In this document: positions 18,319-29,600 of the stretch, in pieces | Numbering within the stretch: position 1 is the first letter of the stretch | Layout: the number at the start of each line of letters is the position of its first letter | Source: Chitinophaga sancti | GTDB taxonomy: Bacteria > Bacteroidota > Bacteroidia > Chitinophagales > Chitinophagaceae | Assembly: GCF_034424315.1 (NCBI RefSeq) | Contig: NZ_CP139972.1 | Coordinates: forward strand, 6,890,501 to 6,954,500 | Direction: 5' to 3' | DNA: 64,000 nt | Program-made: the position numbers and the translations under genes | Notes under the pieces: model-generated | What the model saw: the letters and a program-made list of their open reading frames with translations, nothing else | Told to the model about the DNA's origin: nothing | Database searches by the model: none

Positions 18319-19926
18319 ATGAGAAGATATCAACATATACTTATCATAGCATTAGGTTGTCTTATAATGACAGCTTGTAATAAAAAAATTGAAGAGCTAC
18401 AGGCCAACCCGAATCAGCCAGGTAGCGTAACCGCAGAACTGCTGCTGGGTGCTATACTGACAGATATGTCGGGTACGCAGGACAAAGGCTCGCTGCAAGG
18501 TTATGGTTCATGGGGTGCCGTTCAGCGCTGGAACCAGTATTATTGCCGTAACTATGAATATTATGGTGATAACCAGTATGGATGGGCGAGTGGTAGCTTT
18601 GATAGCTATATCGTACTGAAAAACGTAGTGCAGATGGAAAAAGAAGCTGCTTCACGTGGTGCAGATTCTATCAATCCTTATGAGTCTATTGGTAAGTTTG
18701 TACGTGCGTATTACTATTACAACATGACCTCCCTGATGGGAGATATTCCGCTGAATGGCGCTGTACAGGGTACTGGTAATCTTACCCCGGTTTATGCTGC
18801 ACAGAAGGATGTATTCAGGTTTGTGCTGAATACGCTGGATACAGTGAATAACCACCTGGTACAACTGATCAGAAAAGGGGATAATACCATCTCCGGTTCT
18901 GGCCAGGATATTTATTACAAAGGTGACCTGAACCAGTGGCGCAAACTGGTGAACAGTTTCAAACTTCGTGTGCTGATCAGCCTGAGTAATAAGTCTGCAG
19001 ACAACGAATTGAATGTCGCTGCTCAATTTGCTGCTATCATCAACAACCCTTCCAACTACCCGGTTTTCACATCAGTAAGTGATGATTTCAAGTTCACCTA
19101 TGTACCTACCTATAACGTTTATCCACAAAGCCCTAACAACTTTGGATCGGATGCACAGCGTTATAACATGGCGAATACTTATGTGCATAACCTGACAGAT
19201 CTGAATGATGCACGTGTGTTCATTACCTGTGAGCCAGCGTGGAATATCATTGCTACCAAGGGTTACAGTGCGGTAGACTATCGTTCATTTGTAGGAGCCA
19301 GCACAGGTGAATCTATTGCTAATATGTATTCTGATGCAATCGCAGGTAATACTTCCCTCATCAACCGTAAGCGTTATTATGATACTTACACTGGTGAGCC
19401 GGATGTACTGGTAGGTTACAAAGAGATGTGTTTTAACATCGCAGAAGCGATCAACAGGGGTTGGATCAGTGGTGATGCAGAAACCTGGTACAATACAGGT
19501 ATAACCGAATCATTTAAGTTCTATGGTATTACTGCCGCACAAACCAGTTATACAGCGTATTTCCTGAAGTTTGGTAGTTCGCTGGGTGATTATACCTCTT
19601 ATCCGTTTACATTCAATTTAAGCACCTATTTAGCACAATCTACAGTGAAGTATGCAGGTGCTGATGCCGGGTTAAAACAGATCCTCACACAGAAGTACCT
19701 GGCTATGTTCCAGAACTCCGGTTGGGAAGCTTATTTTAACTACCGCAGAACAGGCGTACCTGCTTTTGACCAGGGAACTGGTATCGGTAACAATGGCCTG
19801 ATCCCTAAGAGATGGGGTTACCCGAGTACTGAACAGAACCTGAATGCAACGAACTGGAAAGCAGCGTTGACAAACCAGGGATTGAGCAGCGATGATATCA
19901 ATGGCTCAATGTGGTTGATAAAATAA
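18319..19926 (+). CDS. SusD/RagB-type substrate-binding lipoprotein (pair 1, SusD-like_2 type)
   Basis: The 535-residue lipoprotein has a signal peptide with lipobox 'IMTAC' (Cys20) and the early 'ANPNQP' pattern of the SusD-like_2 family, followed by a TPR-rich helical fold and the C-terminal 'YLAMFQNSGWEAYFNYRRTG' region, which is typical of the family. SusD proteins sit on top of the SusC barrel and close over the ligand. It directly follows its SusC partner and ends in a bidirectional terminator, so the pair forms a two-gene transcription unit with no enzyme gene attached. Confidence 0.92.
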   Translation: MRRYQHILIIALGCLIMTACNKKIEELQANPNQPGSVTAELLLGAILTDMSGTQDKGSLQGYGSWGAVQRWNQYYCRNYEYYGDNQYGWASGSFDSYIVLKNVVQMEKEAASRGADSINPYESIGKFVRAYYYYNMTSLMGDIPLNGAVQGTGNLTPVYAAQKDVFRFVLNTLDTVNNHLVQLIRKGDNTISGSGQDIYYKGDLNQWRKLVNSFKLRVLISLSNKSADNELNVAAQFAAIINNPSNYPVFTSVSDDFKFTYVPTYNVYPQSPNNFGSDAQRYNMANTYVHNLTDLNDARVFITCEPAWNIIATKGYSAVDYRSFVGASTGESIANMYSDAIAGNTSLINRKRYYDTYTGEPDVLVGYKEMCFNIAEAINRGWISGDAETWYNTGITESFKFYGITAAQTSYTAYFLKFGSSLGDYTSYPFTFNLSTYLAQSTVKYAGADAGLKQILTQKYLAMFQNSGWEAYFNYRRTGVPAFDQGTGIGNNGLIPKRWGYPSTEQNLNATNWKAALTNQGLSSDDINGSMWLIK

Positions 19927-19934
19927 AAAAACAA

Positions 19935-19960
19935 AAGCCGGACCTGAACAGGTCCGGCTT
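19935..19960. terminator. Bidirectional terminator between two convergent SusD genes
   Basis: A 12-bp stem with arms AAGCCGGACCTG and CAGGTCCGGCTT encloses only two bases, so the inner pairs must open. The longer T run lies on the minus strand, which favours ending the leftward SusCD transcript; the rightward one also stops here. Confidence 0.85.
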
Positions 19961-20002
19961 GTTATTGCTGCTTTTTATAGCGGTATAGATGGCTATACTA
20001 AA

Positions 20003-21586
20003 TTATTTATCCCACCACACCTTCGTCATCAACGAATTACTTCCCTGCCTTGCAATTGCCTCCTGGTAATTCGTTGCATTGCTGGCCGCCTCTGATGCGG
20101 GATATAACATCCTTCTTGGAATCTGCCCACCAGTTGCATTGCCCACATAATTTACCGGAGTTAATGCCGGATATCCACTTCTTCTCCAGTTCGCCCATAC
20201 CTCATACCAATCCAGCATACTTGCTGCCCAATACTGGGTATTGATCTGGTTGTAACCATCAGCATCATTATAAGGATGTGCTGCCAGGTAAGTCTGAATA
20301 GCAGTACTGCTGATGGCCGCTGACGCATCGTACTGCGCCAGCTGACCCATTGCAGCGCTCACCCCATTAGCATAATGTGTTGCAGCATCTGCTCCCACAT
20401 TCCAGCCTCTTTTAGCGGCTTCTGCCAACAGTAGCTCTACCTGTGCATAAGTAATTAAAAACGTCGGTCCGTTCAGTTTCAGGAACACGTTCTTATTCAG
20501 AACGGAATATTTTGCCAGGTCACCAGGGTAACCCGGTGCCTTGGAAATGTCTGTCGCACTACCTTCGCCATTGGTATCATAGCCATTCGGCATCCCCAGC
20601 TGATCAGCAGCTGCTGTGCTGCCTGTAGCCGGTACAGTGCCGATATACGCCAGGCGGGGATCGTTATTAGTTTTGAAATAGTCAATAAAAGTTTTGCCCA
20701 GACTAGCCTCCCCTTTATTAGCAATCGCATTCCATTCACCGGAAAGGATATTACTATTCCTGTTTACGGTAGTTCTGCCACCCGCCGCATCGTGCAGAAT
20801 GTAAGCATTCGCACTGTTGGCAGAGATCACACCACCCGCATACGCTTTCTCTACTACCTGCTGTGCAGTGGCCAGGTCTACTTTTGTGAGACGCATACCA
20901 ATACGAAGCATCAGGGAATAAGCCAGTTTCTTCCAGTTATCCACTACCACGCTGGCGGTGGCACTACCTCCTTTATTATAAATGAGGTCACCCTGACCCG
21001 GTACTGCTTTAGTAGCATCCAGTGCTTTGGCAGCAGCATCCAGTTCATTGACCATATCGGTATAGATGCTTTGCTGCGCATCGTATTTAGGAGCATAGTT
21101 CTGAGCACTATACCCGGCACCTGCTTCAGAATAAGGAATATCACCGTATACATCTGTCAGACGCTGAAAGATCATTACACGGGCAATGCGTGCCATGTTA
21201 TACTGATTGGAAAAATACGCATCAGATTTAGTCAGGCGTATTACATCCGTAATGTATTTCACCTGGTCAGTATATGCTTTGTCAAACAAGGCATTGGACC
21301 ATGCATCGTTCTGTGTATACTTATCACCTGCATACCAGCTTACATTTGATAACTGTTGCATCATCATTGCACAGTAGATGATGTTCACGCGCCAGGTATC
21401 GTAACTGTAATCACTGTTACCTGTATATTCCAGCAGTGCACGGGTAAAGTTGTACTCCGGTACACCTGTGCTTTCACTGGATTTGTTCTTATCTGTGTTA
21501 ATGCTTTCAAAGTTCTTAGTACAAGATGGCAGCAGCATTAAAGCAGGAAAAGAAATAGCAAGGATCTTTTTATATAGAGCGTTCAT
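20003..21586 (-). CDS. SusD/RagB-type substrate-binding lipoprotein (pair 2)
   Basis: The 527-residue lipoprotein has a lipobox 'LLPSC' (Cys22) followed by 'NFESINTDKNK', the start pattern of the SusD-like_2 family. The TPR-like helical core contains 'RIARVMIFQRLTDVYGDIPYSEAG', a very typical SusD segment (a short part is quoted), and the end reads 'WYEVWANWRRSGYP'. It is the downstream gene of a minus-strand pair, 11 nt after its SusC partner. The ligand is unknown, and no hydrolase accompanies the pair. Confidence 0.93.
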   Translation of the reverse strand: MNALYKKILAISFPALMLLPSCTKNFESINTDKNKSSESTGVPEYNFTRALLEYTGNSDYSYDTWRVNIIYCAMMMQQLSNVSWYAGDKYTQNDAWSNALFDKAYTDQVKYITDVIRLTKSDAYFSNQYNMARIARVMIFQRLTDVYGDIPYSEAGAGYSAQNYAPKYDAQQSIYTDMVNELDAAAKALDATKAVPGQGDLIYNKGGSATASVVVDNWKKLAYSLMLRIGMRLTKVDLATAQQVVEKAYAGGVISANSANAYILHDAAGGRTTVNRNSNILSGEWNAIANKGEASLGKTFIDYFKTNNDPRLAYIGTVPATGSTAAADQLGMPNGYDTNGEGSATDISKAPGYPGDLAKYSVLNKNVFLKLNGPTFLITYAQVELLLAEAAKRGWNVGADAATHYANGVSAAMGQLAQYDASAAISSTAIQTYLAAHPYNDADGYNQINTQYWAASMLDWYEVWANWRRSGYPALTPVNYVGNATGGQIPRRMLYPASEAASNATNYQEAIARQGSNSLMTKVWWDK

Positions 21587-21597
21587 TGCAGCTGGTT

Positions 21598-24500
21598 TTA
21601 GAATTTAACATTCAGGTTAACACCAAAGGATTTGCTTGTAGGCAGACCGGCATATTCAAGACCCTGTGCATTACTATTGCTATAGTTTGATTCAGGATCG
21701 ATGTTGGGTGTAGATTTCTTAAAGTAGAACAGGTTACGGCCAACCAGCGACACACTTACACCATGCAGCTTATTGTGCAGGGCAGCACTGCTGAAATCGT
21801 AGGTCAGGCTCACGGAACGGAACTTGATGAAATCAGTCTTATACACCTGGAGGGCTGAGATACCTCCCAGCTGGTTGTAATAGGTCTGTGCATCAATAGT
21901 CTTTGTTACCGGTGCACCTCCATCATCTACACCAGTTACGCTGATACCACTTTCGCGGCCGGGCAGTGTTTCTTTCTGCAAGCCGTATTTGTAGGCATTC
22001 GCATTTGTACCTGAGTAAATGTGGCCGCCTGATTTAAAGTCGATCAGGAATGAGAGGTGGAATTGTTTGTAAGCAAAATCATTACTCCATCCGCCGCTCC
22101 ATGGTGCTACACCAGTACCTGCACTCACCAGTGCATCTGTACGCTGTGGCAAACCGGAGGCGTTCAATACCAGGTTACCCTTTCCATCTTTCTTATAATC
22201 ATACACCATGATCTGCGCATACGGCTTACCCACCACATGCTCTATGAAAGCTGATTCAGTGCGGGATTCCCCATTCTCCACCACCATTTCGTTCTGGCCC
22301 GGTGCTAACTGGATCACCTTGTTTTTATTGTTAGCAATATTCACCGTAGTGGCCCAGGTGAAGACACCTGATTTTACCGGACTACCACCAATCATAAATT
22401 CGAAACCGCTGTTCTCCAGCTCGCCCACATTCACCAGCGCGCTGGAATAACCGGAGCCTAAGGATACGGTTGCTGTAACGATATCGTTCGTTGCTTTCTT
22501 ATTGTAATAACTGAAGTCACCAAACACGTGGTTGTTGAACAACTTAAACTCAGCACCCACTTCCAGTTCTTTTACTTTCAGTGGTTTCAGCGCCTTGTTA
22601 GGGATCTTGTTGTCGATATCACCGATCGGCGCACCGTTTACAGTAGCTCCCAGTGTGCTGTAATACAGGGCTGTTTTATATTCATCGGCATCACCACCTA
22701 CCTGTGCATAACCGGCACGGAGTTTACCGAAGTTGAGCCAGCCTGCATGTACGTTTTCAGAGAAAACATAAGAGATAGTAGCCGATGGATAATTGTAAGA
22801 GTTGTTCGCCATCGGCAGGGTACTGCTCCAGTCGTTACGATCTGTCAGGTTCAGGTACAAGACATTGCTGTAAGCCAGTTCCAGCGCACCATACACAGAG
22901 TGTACTTCTTTCTTGTATTCGATAAGTGTGCTGTTCTTTGTACCTGCAGTAGATGGGTTGTACACAAATGGGAAGGCGAAATTAGATGCGGTGACATCAT
23001 TGACCTTATCAGTTTTTTGCAACAGGTTCGCGCCGGCATTCAGGTTCATGCTGATCTTGCGGGTAATATTTTTATTTACACCAATCAGCACATCGGCATT
23101 CATTTCATTGAACTGCCTGTTACGCTCCAGGTCCAGGCTACCGGTAGGGCGGTAAGCTGTACCCCATGGCGTAATAGAAGTAGCATTGAAGCTGAAAAAG
23201 TCATTGGCCACACGGCCCTGGATGTAGAACCAGGAAGTAGGTGCGTAGCGCAGACTGGTCATACCAATCACGCGGTCTTTCTTCGTATTGTTCATAAACC
23301 GGTAAGCAGCAAAGTAAGGATTGGTGCTGAACAGGTCACTGCTAAACACGGTTTCTTTACCCTGTGCATCATAGCCAGGAGCAAGGAGAGAAGCCTTCAC
23401 ATTCGCAGGTAAGAACGCAATGGCATAGTTACCATTACCGGGAGCGTCACTCAGGTTAGAGCGGTTGTTGGTCACTTCTTTAGCGTATGTGATGTTCGTT
23501 TGTCCGCTCCATTTCTCCGACATTTTGTAATTAAGATCCAGGTTCACGTTATCACGGATGTACTGTGTATTTGGGTAAATACCATTGCTACGCAGGTCAC
23601 CGAGAGATACGCGATAAGTGGTCTTGTCAGATCCGCCAGCTACAGAAATTGTATTGCTGAGTGTAGACCCTGTTTTATAGAAATCTTTTAAATGGTTACC
23701 TTGTTTGGAGTAGGGATGTGTTTGTCCGTCAAAAAGCGTGACAGCAGAATCATCCAGTTTGGTGCCCCAGCTGGAGAGACCACTGTTCAGGGCAGAAGTT
23801 TTGTCAGTGGGGTGTGCTCCCATAATACCCTGTCCGTATACTTCCTGGAAGTCGAGGAAGTCGTTCAGTTTATCAACTGTAATGTTGCTGTTTAGTTCTA
23901 CAGCCAGCTGACCTGCTTTACCTGATTTGGTAGTAATGAGGATCACCCCGTTTACACCTCGCTGACCATAGAGGGCAGAAGCTGCCGCACCTTTCAGGAT
24001 GGTCATATCTTCGATGTCATCAGGATTGATACTGGAGATCCCATCGCCAAGGTCAGCGCCGCCCCACATGGTGGCAGAGCCGAGGTTCGCGTTGTTCATA
24101 GCGATACCGTCTACTACATATAGTGGCTGGTTGTTGCCACTCAGCGATGAGTTACCCCTGATAGTTACGCGGGATGAGCCACCTGGACCGGTGGACGGAG
24201 GGGCACTGTTCACACCGGCTACGCGCCCTTCCAGCGCATTTGCCACGCTTATTTCGCGGGCTTTGGTCATATCAGCGCCCTGTACTTTTGATACAGCATA
24301 ACCCTGACTGCGGGCTTCTCTGCGTATACCCAGTGCAGTTACTACCAGTTCGTTCAGACCTTTTACTGTTTCTTCAAGAACAATGCTGATGGTATTGTCT
24401 GCACCTATAGTGATTTCCCTGGGAGTATAGCCAACGTAAGAGAATACCAGTACATCGCCCGCCCCTGCTGCGATGTGGTATGCTCCGCTTATATCGGTTT

Positions 24501-24717
24501 TAGTTCCCTTGTTACTATTTTTGAGCGTTACGGTTACGCCGGGCAATGGATTGCCGTGAACGTCGCGCACTATACCCGTAATGTCTCTCTGTTGCCTTGC
24601 GGCATACGTTAAAAGAGAAGGAGCCGCAACGGCCGTCTGTATGCCGTTTGAGAGCATGAGGCCTAGCACAATGCCTGCGGCACTGCATGCTTTTGACAAG
24701 CGTAGTGTACGTTTCAT
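21598..24717 (-). CDS. SusC/RagA-family TonB-linked outer-membrane transporter (pair 2)
   Basis: The 1039-residue protein has a long signal region ending near 'TAVAAPS', a carboxypeptidase-regulatory-like domain ('ITGIVRDVHGNPLPGVTV'), the TonB-box-like 'LNELVVTALG', a plug with 'LYVVDGIAMN' and 'GAAASALYGQRG', and a barrel ending 'VNLNVKF'. It lacks an STN domain. Upstream, on its own strand, lies a 378-nt intergenic region that holds a striking interrupted dyad at 24762-24796, which would fall in the 5' untranslated region or promoter. It forms an operon with the SusD gene downstream. Confidence 0.93.
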   Translation of the reverse strand: MKRTLRLSKACSAAGIVLGLMLSNGIQTAVAAPSLLTYAARQQRDITGIVRDVHGNPLPGVTVTLKNSNKGTKTDISGAYHIAAGAGDVLVFSYVGYTPREITIGADNTISIVLEETVKGLNELVVTALGIRREARSQGYAVSKVQGADMTKAREISVANALEGRVAGVNSAPPSTGPGGSSRVTIRGNSSLSGNNQPLYVVDGIAMNNANLGSATMWGGADLGDGISSINPDDIEDMTILKGAAASALYGQRGVNGVILITTKSGKAGQLAVELNSNITVDKLNDFLDFQEVYGQGIMGAHPTDKTSALNSGLSSWGTKLDDSAVTLFDGQTHPYSKQGNHLKDFYKTGSTLSNTISVAGGSDKTTYRVSLGDLRSNGIYPNTQYIRDNVNLDLNYKMSEKWSGQTNITYAKEVTNNRSNLSDAPGNGNYAIAFLPANVKASLLAPGYDAQGKETVFSSDLFSTNPYFAAYRFMNNTKKDRVIGMTSLRYAPTSWFYIQGRVANDFFSFNATSITPWGTAYRPTGSLDLERNRQFNEMNADVLIGVNKNITRKISMNLNAGANLLQKTDKVNDVTASNFAFPFVYNPSTAGTKNSTLIEYKKEVHSVYGALELAYSNVLYLNLTDRNDWSSTLPMANNSYNYPSATISYVFSENVHAGWLNFGKLRAGYAQVGGDADEYKTALYYSTLGATVNGAPIGDIDNKIPNKALKPLKVKELEVGAEFKLFNNHVFGDFSYYNKKATNDIVTATVSLGSGYSSALVNVGELENSGFEFMIGGSPVKSGVFTWATTVNIANNKNKVIQLAPGQNEMVVENGESRTESAFIEHVVGKPYAQIMVYDYKKDGKGNLVLNASGLPQRTDALVSAGTGVAPWSGGWSNDFAYKQFHLSFLIDFKSGGHIYSGTNANAYKYGLQKETLPGRESGISVTGVDDGGAPVTKTIDAQTYYNQLGGISALQVYKTDFIKFRSVSLTYDFSSAALHNKLHGVSVSLVGRNLFYFKKSTPNIDPESNYSNSNAQGLEYAGLPTSKSFGVNLNVKF

Positions 24718-25095
24718 AGATACTGCCTTTAAAATTGACCTAATGGATGTTGTTGCTCATAGGAATGACAGTGGATGTAGTACATCCATGCATTCCAGGT
24801 AACTGTTAGTGATGTTGATTGTCGACTTTAGATTTTGGTTGATAAGCAGTATGACATAATCTTTTCAGCTATGGGCCCGTTTAGCAGAAAGGAAGTGATG
24901 TGATACGATGCGCCGTTACAGGCGCATTTCACCTATACCATTGTGATGATTTACTAACATGTTCAATACGTGCTGCCCTGATTTGATTCCCCCTTTGTGT
25001 CTACAGGATTTTTTTTCAGGTGCATAATGAGGTGTCGTGTGGAAATTAAAATAGTACCATCGCAGGAGAAAAAAATATTTTCATCTTAAATATAT
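24718..25095 (-). other. Intergenic region before the pair-2 SusC gene
   Basis: This gap holds the end of the pair-3 transcript and the promoter/leader of pair 2, both on the minus strand. Besides the dyad at 24762-24796 there is a hairpin at 24908-24927 (ATGCGCC, six-base loop, GGCGCAT) without a T run. I found no exact -7 box and no open reading frame worth calling. Confidence 0.5.
24762..24796 (-). promoter_or_regulatory. Interrupted dyad upstream of the pair-2 SusC gene
   Basis: TGGATGTA at 24772-24779 faces TACATCCA at 24781-24788 around a single G, and outside them GGAATG (24762-24767) faces CATTCC (24791-24796). It lies 45-79 nt before the start codon. It could be an operator for a dimeric regulator or an RNA hairpin in the leader. 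Confidence 0.5.
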
Positions 25096-26655
25096 TCATG
25101 GCACATCCCACCACAATCTCGTTCCCCCATTATCAGGCCCCTTCAATGTGGCTACTGCTCTGTTCACGCCCGCCTGGTTTGTGGTGTATTCAAACTGTAT
25201 AAAAGGAATTCTCCTGATAAACGTATTCGTAGGGATCTTCCCACTACTATTGTTCACTACTATCGGGAATAAGCCCGGATACCCCGTACGCCGAAATTCA
25301 GACCAGGCCTCCTGTCCGTCAGGAAATACCGCAATCCATTTCTGCGTAATAATCCTTTCCAGCTTGGAGGCGGTGGTTGCAGCAGGATCCCATTGAATGG
25401 TAATTTTACTTAATGGTGAGTCTACATTATTCAGTGCATTCTGTGGGTCAACATATGGCCTGGCTACGTAAGTACTATTGTGGATATAATCAAAAAAGGC
25501 AGTAGTAATACCATATTGCTGAAAAGACATATAGATCCCCAGTTCATAATTGTTTTGTACATCGCTTGCACCTTTCCATCCGTATAATCCTGCTTCTGCT
25601 TTTAGAAAATAGGCTTCTGCTGCTGTTAATAACTGGATATGCGAAGGCAGCAATGCCAGTTTTGAAAAACCTGCGTACAGGTCTTTACTGGGAATTGCAA
25701 TCCCATTCCTGATGCCATGATAAACCGAATCCTTTGCATCTGCCGATCTGAAATAATAAGGTAACCTGGGATCATGGTACCCTGTCAGGATCGATTCCAT
25801 CGGCGCTCCCATTCGTATGTCATTCCAGGAATTACAGATCACATTCACCGGGTGTGTAGCCGGGCTAATATCAATATTAAAATTATCTGCTACAGAACTG
25901 ATCAGTCCATAAGGATGTGAAAGGGCTGCTTCACCTTCCAGTTTTGCTTTGACGGGATCTACTTTTGAAATACGGATGGCCAGCCGCAGTCGCAATGTAT
26001 TGGCCAGTCTTACCCATTTGGTATAATCTCCTTTATAAGACAGGTCAAAATCTGCAAAGCGCCGCGTACCTGTGCTGTCTGCAAAATGAGTAAGTGTATT
26101 GATCGCTGAATCGAGATCTTTAAAGAAAGCAGCATAAGCATGCTGCTGGGAATCGTAATCAATACTATGATCTTCGTTGATCATGGCATAGTGTGTATAA
26201 ATCACCGGGCCATAGATATCACTGATGCGGTGCATAGCAATGACTTTCAGTAGCTGTGCCCATGCATAGAAATCCATGTATTTACCCCGTGCATTATCCA
26301 TTACGAATTTGCAATTAGGCATCACACTGCCATAGGCAGTCAGCCATGCGTCGTCGTTCCAGCTATCCAGCAGGTCATACGTCATATTGTTCCTGTTATC
26401 CTGAAAGGGATTAGGTGTCATCATGTACCCGGAGAAAACATCACCCATCAGGTTCTGCTGTAATTGCGCCACACTCACATCACTGCTGGAAAGTATATTC
26501 AGCATGGCTTGCGTAAGCGGATCGCCCAGCAGTTTAAAATTACCTTTCAGTTCATCGTCATACAGATCATAAGGATTCGTATTAATCTCTTCAAATTTAC
26601 GCGTGCAGGCAGTAAGCAGCAAAACGGCCATACACATCAGAATCGTGTTACGCAT
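25096..26655 (-). CDS. SusD/RagB-type substrate-binding lipoprotein (pair 3)
   Basis: The 519-residue lipoprotein has lipobox 'LLTAC' (Cys17) and the family start 'KFEEINTNPYD'. It contains 'MHRISDIYGPVIYTHY', a SusD-typical segment that reads 'GDIPYS' in most relatives, so the ligand-facing loop differs a little here. The end 'WSEFRRTGYPGLFP' is standard. It is the last gene of a minus-strand operon in which an ECF sigma factor, a FecR anti-sigma factor and an STN-containing SusC precede it. Nine bases separate it from that SusC. No glycosidase or peptidase gene is attached. Confidence 0.92.
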   Translation of the reverse strand: MRNTILMCMAVLLLTACTRKFEEINTNPYDLYDDELKGNFKLLGDPLTQAMLNILSSSDVSVAQLQQNLMGDVFSGYMMTPNPFQDNRNNMTYDLLDSWNDDAWLTAYGSVMPNCKFVMDNARGKYMDFYAWAQLLKVIAMHRISDIYGPVIYTHYAMINEDHSIDYDSQQHAYAAFFKDLDSAINTLTHFADSTGTRRFADFDLSYKGDYTKWVRLANTLRLRLAIRISKVDPVKAKLEGEAALSHPYGLISSVADNFNIDISPATHPVNVICNSWNDIRMGAPMESILTGYHDPRLPYYFRSADAKDSVYHGIRNGIAIPSKDLYAGFSKLALLPSHIQLLTAAEAYFLKAEAGLYGWKGASDVQNNYELGIYMSFQQYGITTAFFDYIHNSTYVARPYVDPQNALNNVDSPLSKITIQWDPAATTASKLERIITQKWIAVFPDGQEAWSEFRRTGYPGLFPIVVNNSSGKIPTNTFIRRIPFIQFEYTTNQAGVNRAVATLKGPDNGGTRLWWDVP

Positions 26656-26664
26656 AAAATCATT

Positions 26665-29600
26665 TTAAAATGCAGCCTTCACATGTACGCCTATACTTCT
26701 TGTAGCCGATAGCCCAAATACATCAATGCCCTGCAATGCATTGCCACTGCTCATCGCGACTTCCGGATCAAAGGGAGCATTCAGTTTAAGGAAGCAGAGG
26801 TTCTTTCCAAGCAATCCTATCTGCAGGCGATTAATGTACTTGCTTTTGACAGGTACTTCATAAGTCAATGACAATTCCCGTAATCTTATATTGGTAGCAT
26901 CATACATATACATTTCTCCGATGCCCGCCCTGCCTCCTATAGTAGAGAAGTACTTACGGGCATCATAAGGCACCGTCAGCGGTGTGCCATTTTCATACAC
27001 CGCATTCAATGAAACACCGCCATTATCCCTGGCTCGGGCACTACGCTCACTCACGCCGTAATTATCCAGCACAGAACTGGTCACACTCATCACATCTCCG
27101 CCAAAGCGGCCATCTATCAAACAGTTGAAAGTGAAATGCCGGTATTCCACCGTATTACTCCATCCTGAGATCAGGCGCGGGTTTGGGTTCCCTACTTTCT
27201 TAAATATATTTCTTGTCACCAGGTTTCCCTGTTCATCAATTACATACTGGCCTTTCTCGTTTTTATACAATTCCTTGTTAGTATAAATATCTCCCCAGCT
27301 ACCACCTTCCTTGATGAAAGAGCCATACATATTGGTATTGAATTCCGTGAGAATATAATAGTTGTCAGGACCTGCACCGGGAATCGTATTACTGCTTAAC
27401 TGCACGACCCGGTTACAGTTTACCGTGCAGTTGATGGTGGTGGACCAGCGGATATGAGTATGTTGTACTGGTACAACAGTGAGCGTAGCTTCCACTCCCT
27501 TGTTCTGGATATTGCCAAGGTTCAGGTAGTAATAAAGATAACCGGAGCCAGAGGGTGCCCGCACTTCCATGTACTGCTGATAGTTATTATTCTTATACCA
27601 GGTAAAGTCAAAGCTGATCCTGTCTTTCAATAACCTGATTTCAGTACCTGCTTCCAGCGAACGGTTATCTTCTGGTTTTAAGTAGATTCCCGGGTAAGGG
27701 GTGCGGATATTAAAATTCACCCTGGATACACCTGCCGTAGTTTGTAAAATAAACCTGGCAGGTCTGGAAGAATAAGGTGCGATATCATTCCCTGCTTTCG
27801 CATAGGATAACCGCACTTTTGCAAAGCTCACCGCCTTCGGTAATTTAAGCAGCTCGCTGATAATGGTACTGATCCCTGAAGAATAATAGAAATAACCCTT
27901 GTCTTTGATAGGTGTAAAGGCAAAAGTGCTGCTCCAGTCATTACGACCGGTGAGGTCCAGGAAGATACTATTTTTGAAATGTACCTGGGCGCTGCCAAAG
28001 AATGCCTGCAGTTGTTTCCGTTCCACACTCTGCTGTGCATCAAGTGCATTAGAGGCAATGTTTTTGACGGAGAATTTATTCACTACGATCAATCCTTCAG
28101 CAGCGGTTGCATTCGTACTGATCAGGCTTCTGTCGTGTGCCCTGATATCTGTGATGCTGGCACCCAGCATGCCTTGCAGTTTCCATAAAGGGGATAGCTG
28201 TCTGCTGGCAGTCATCATCATATCAGCATACAACTGTTTGTTACTTTCTTTCTCCAGTGTATACCTGCCATTAGGAGGGGAGAGCACCTGTTGGGTACCG
28301 GCATAAGCTTTTAATTCGTACTGGTCATCGCTCTTATCAAAATTAGCCCTGGCTTGCAGTGTAAGCCAGTCATTGAAGCGATACCTTGCTGAAAGAGAGG
28401 CCAGCCCCCTGTAACGATTATCTTCCCGCTCGTCTCTTTTCTGGATCCAGTAAGGGTTTTGCTGATCATCCTGCCCGCTCCACCCCATGGCATTGTTGAT
28501 ATTCCACCAGTTTTGCATATACATATTCCTGGCATCGTCAGAGTATTCGTAGTTTTTATAATTATTGAAATCCAGCCCGCGGGGGAATGTATATAAGCCA
28601 GTGAGCGGGTTATAATAAAGACCACTTGAAGGCCTGTTCACAGCATATTGTGCCAGGTAGGAAATGTTCGCATCTACATGTAGTTTGTTCTCCAGCAGAT
28701 CGCTGGTGACGCGGATATTGAAATTGTGTTTTTGCAGGCGGTTGACAGGCATAATGCCCCTGTTCATCGTATTCGAGTAGGATATATAGTATTGGGTTTT
28801 TTCAAGACCTCCGCTGATAGAAAGACCATTCATAGAAGTCAGGCCCGTGTTGAAAAATGGTTTCACATGATCGCCCGCCTGTATAGGAGCCCCCCAGCTA
28901 TCAGCAGAACCGGGCTGTTTCTCAGCAGCATAAGGAGGCACTGACTGACCATAGCGATATTGCAATGAAGGCAGCAGCAAGGGTGTTTCAGTGGTCAGGT
29001 CTGAAGAAACCTCGATATGCCCTTTGCCAGAATGACCTTTTTTAGTAGTGATCATAATCACGCCATTTGCGGCCTGGCTGCCATACAAGGCAGCGGCAGA
29101 AGCGCTCTTTAGTACACTGATACTTTCAATATCATCTGGGTTCAGGTTCGAAATACCATCTCCGCCATCGCGGCCACCATTCCCGGTGATACCCGAGGAT
29201 TCACCCCAAATGTCCGTAGGTTGCGAGGGTGTAAAGTTTGCCATCGGTACCCCATCAATGATATACAAAGGTTGATTTTCGCGGGTCGATTTATTCCCCC
29301 TCAGTACAACTCTTGCAGAACCACCGATACCCGAGGCACTGCGGTTGATCATTACACCAGCTATTCTGCCGGAGAGGTTATTGATCACATTGGCATCTTT
29401 TACGGTAGAGATATCGTCACTATTCAGTAAGCCGGTAGAGTAGGGGAGTTCTTTATTGTTTTTGGGGATGCCGAGTGCAGTAACGATCAGTTCATTCAGC
29501 CCTTTGATATTTTCGGTGAGGGTAACATCGAGTTTAGAACTGGCCAGGGGTGCCAGGATCTCCCTGTTGATGTAGCCTACAGAGCGGAAGATCAGTACAT

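Noticed and set aside
24908..24927. Hairpin ATGCGCC / GGCGCAT after the pair-3 SusD gene, considered as a terminator
   Set aside because: No T run on either side and it lies 170 nt beyond the stop; left only as part of the intergenic description.
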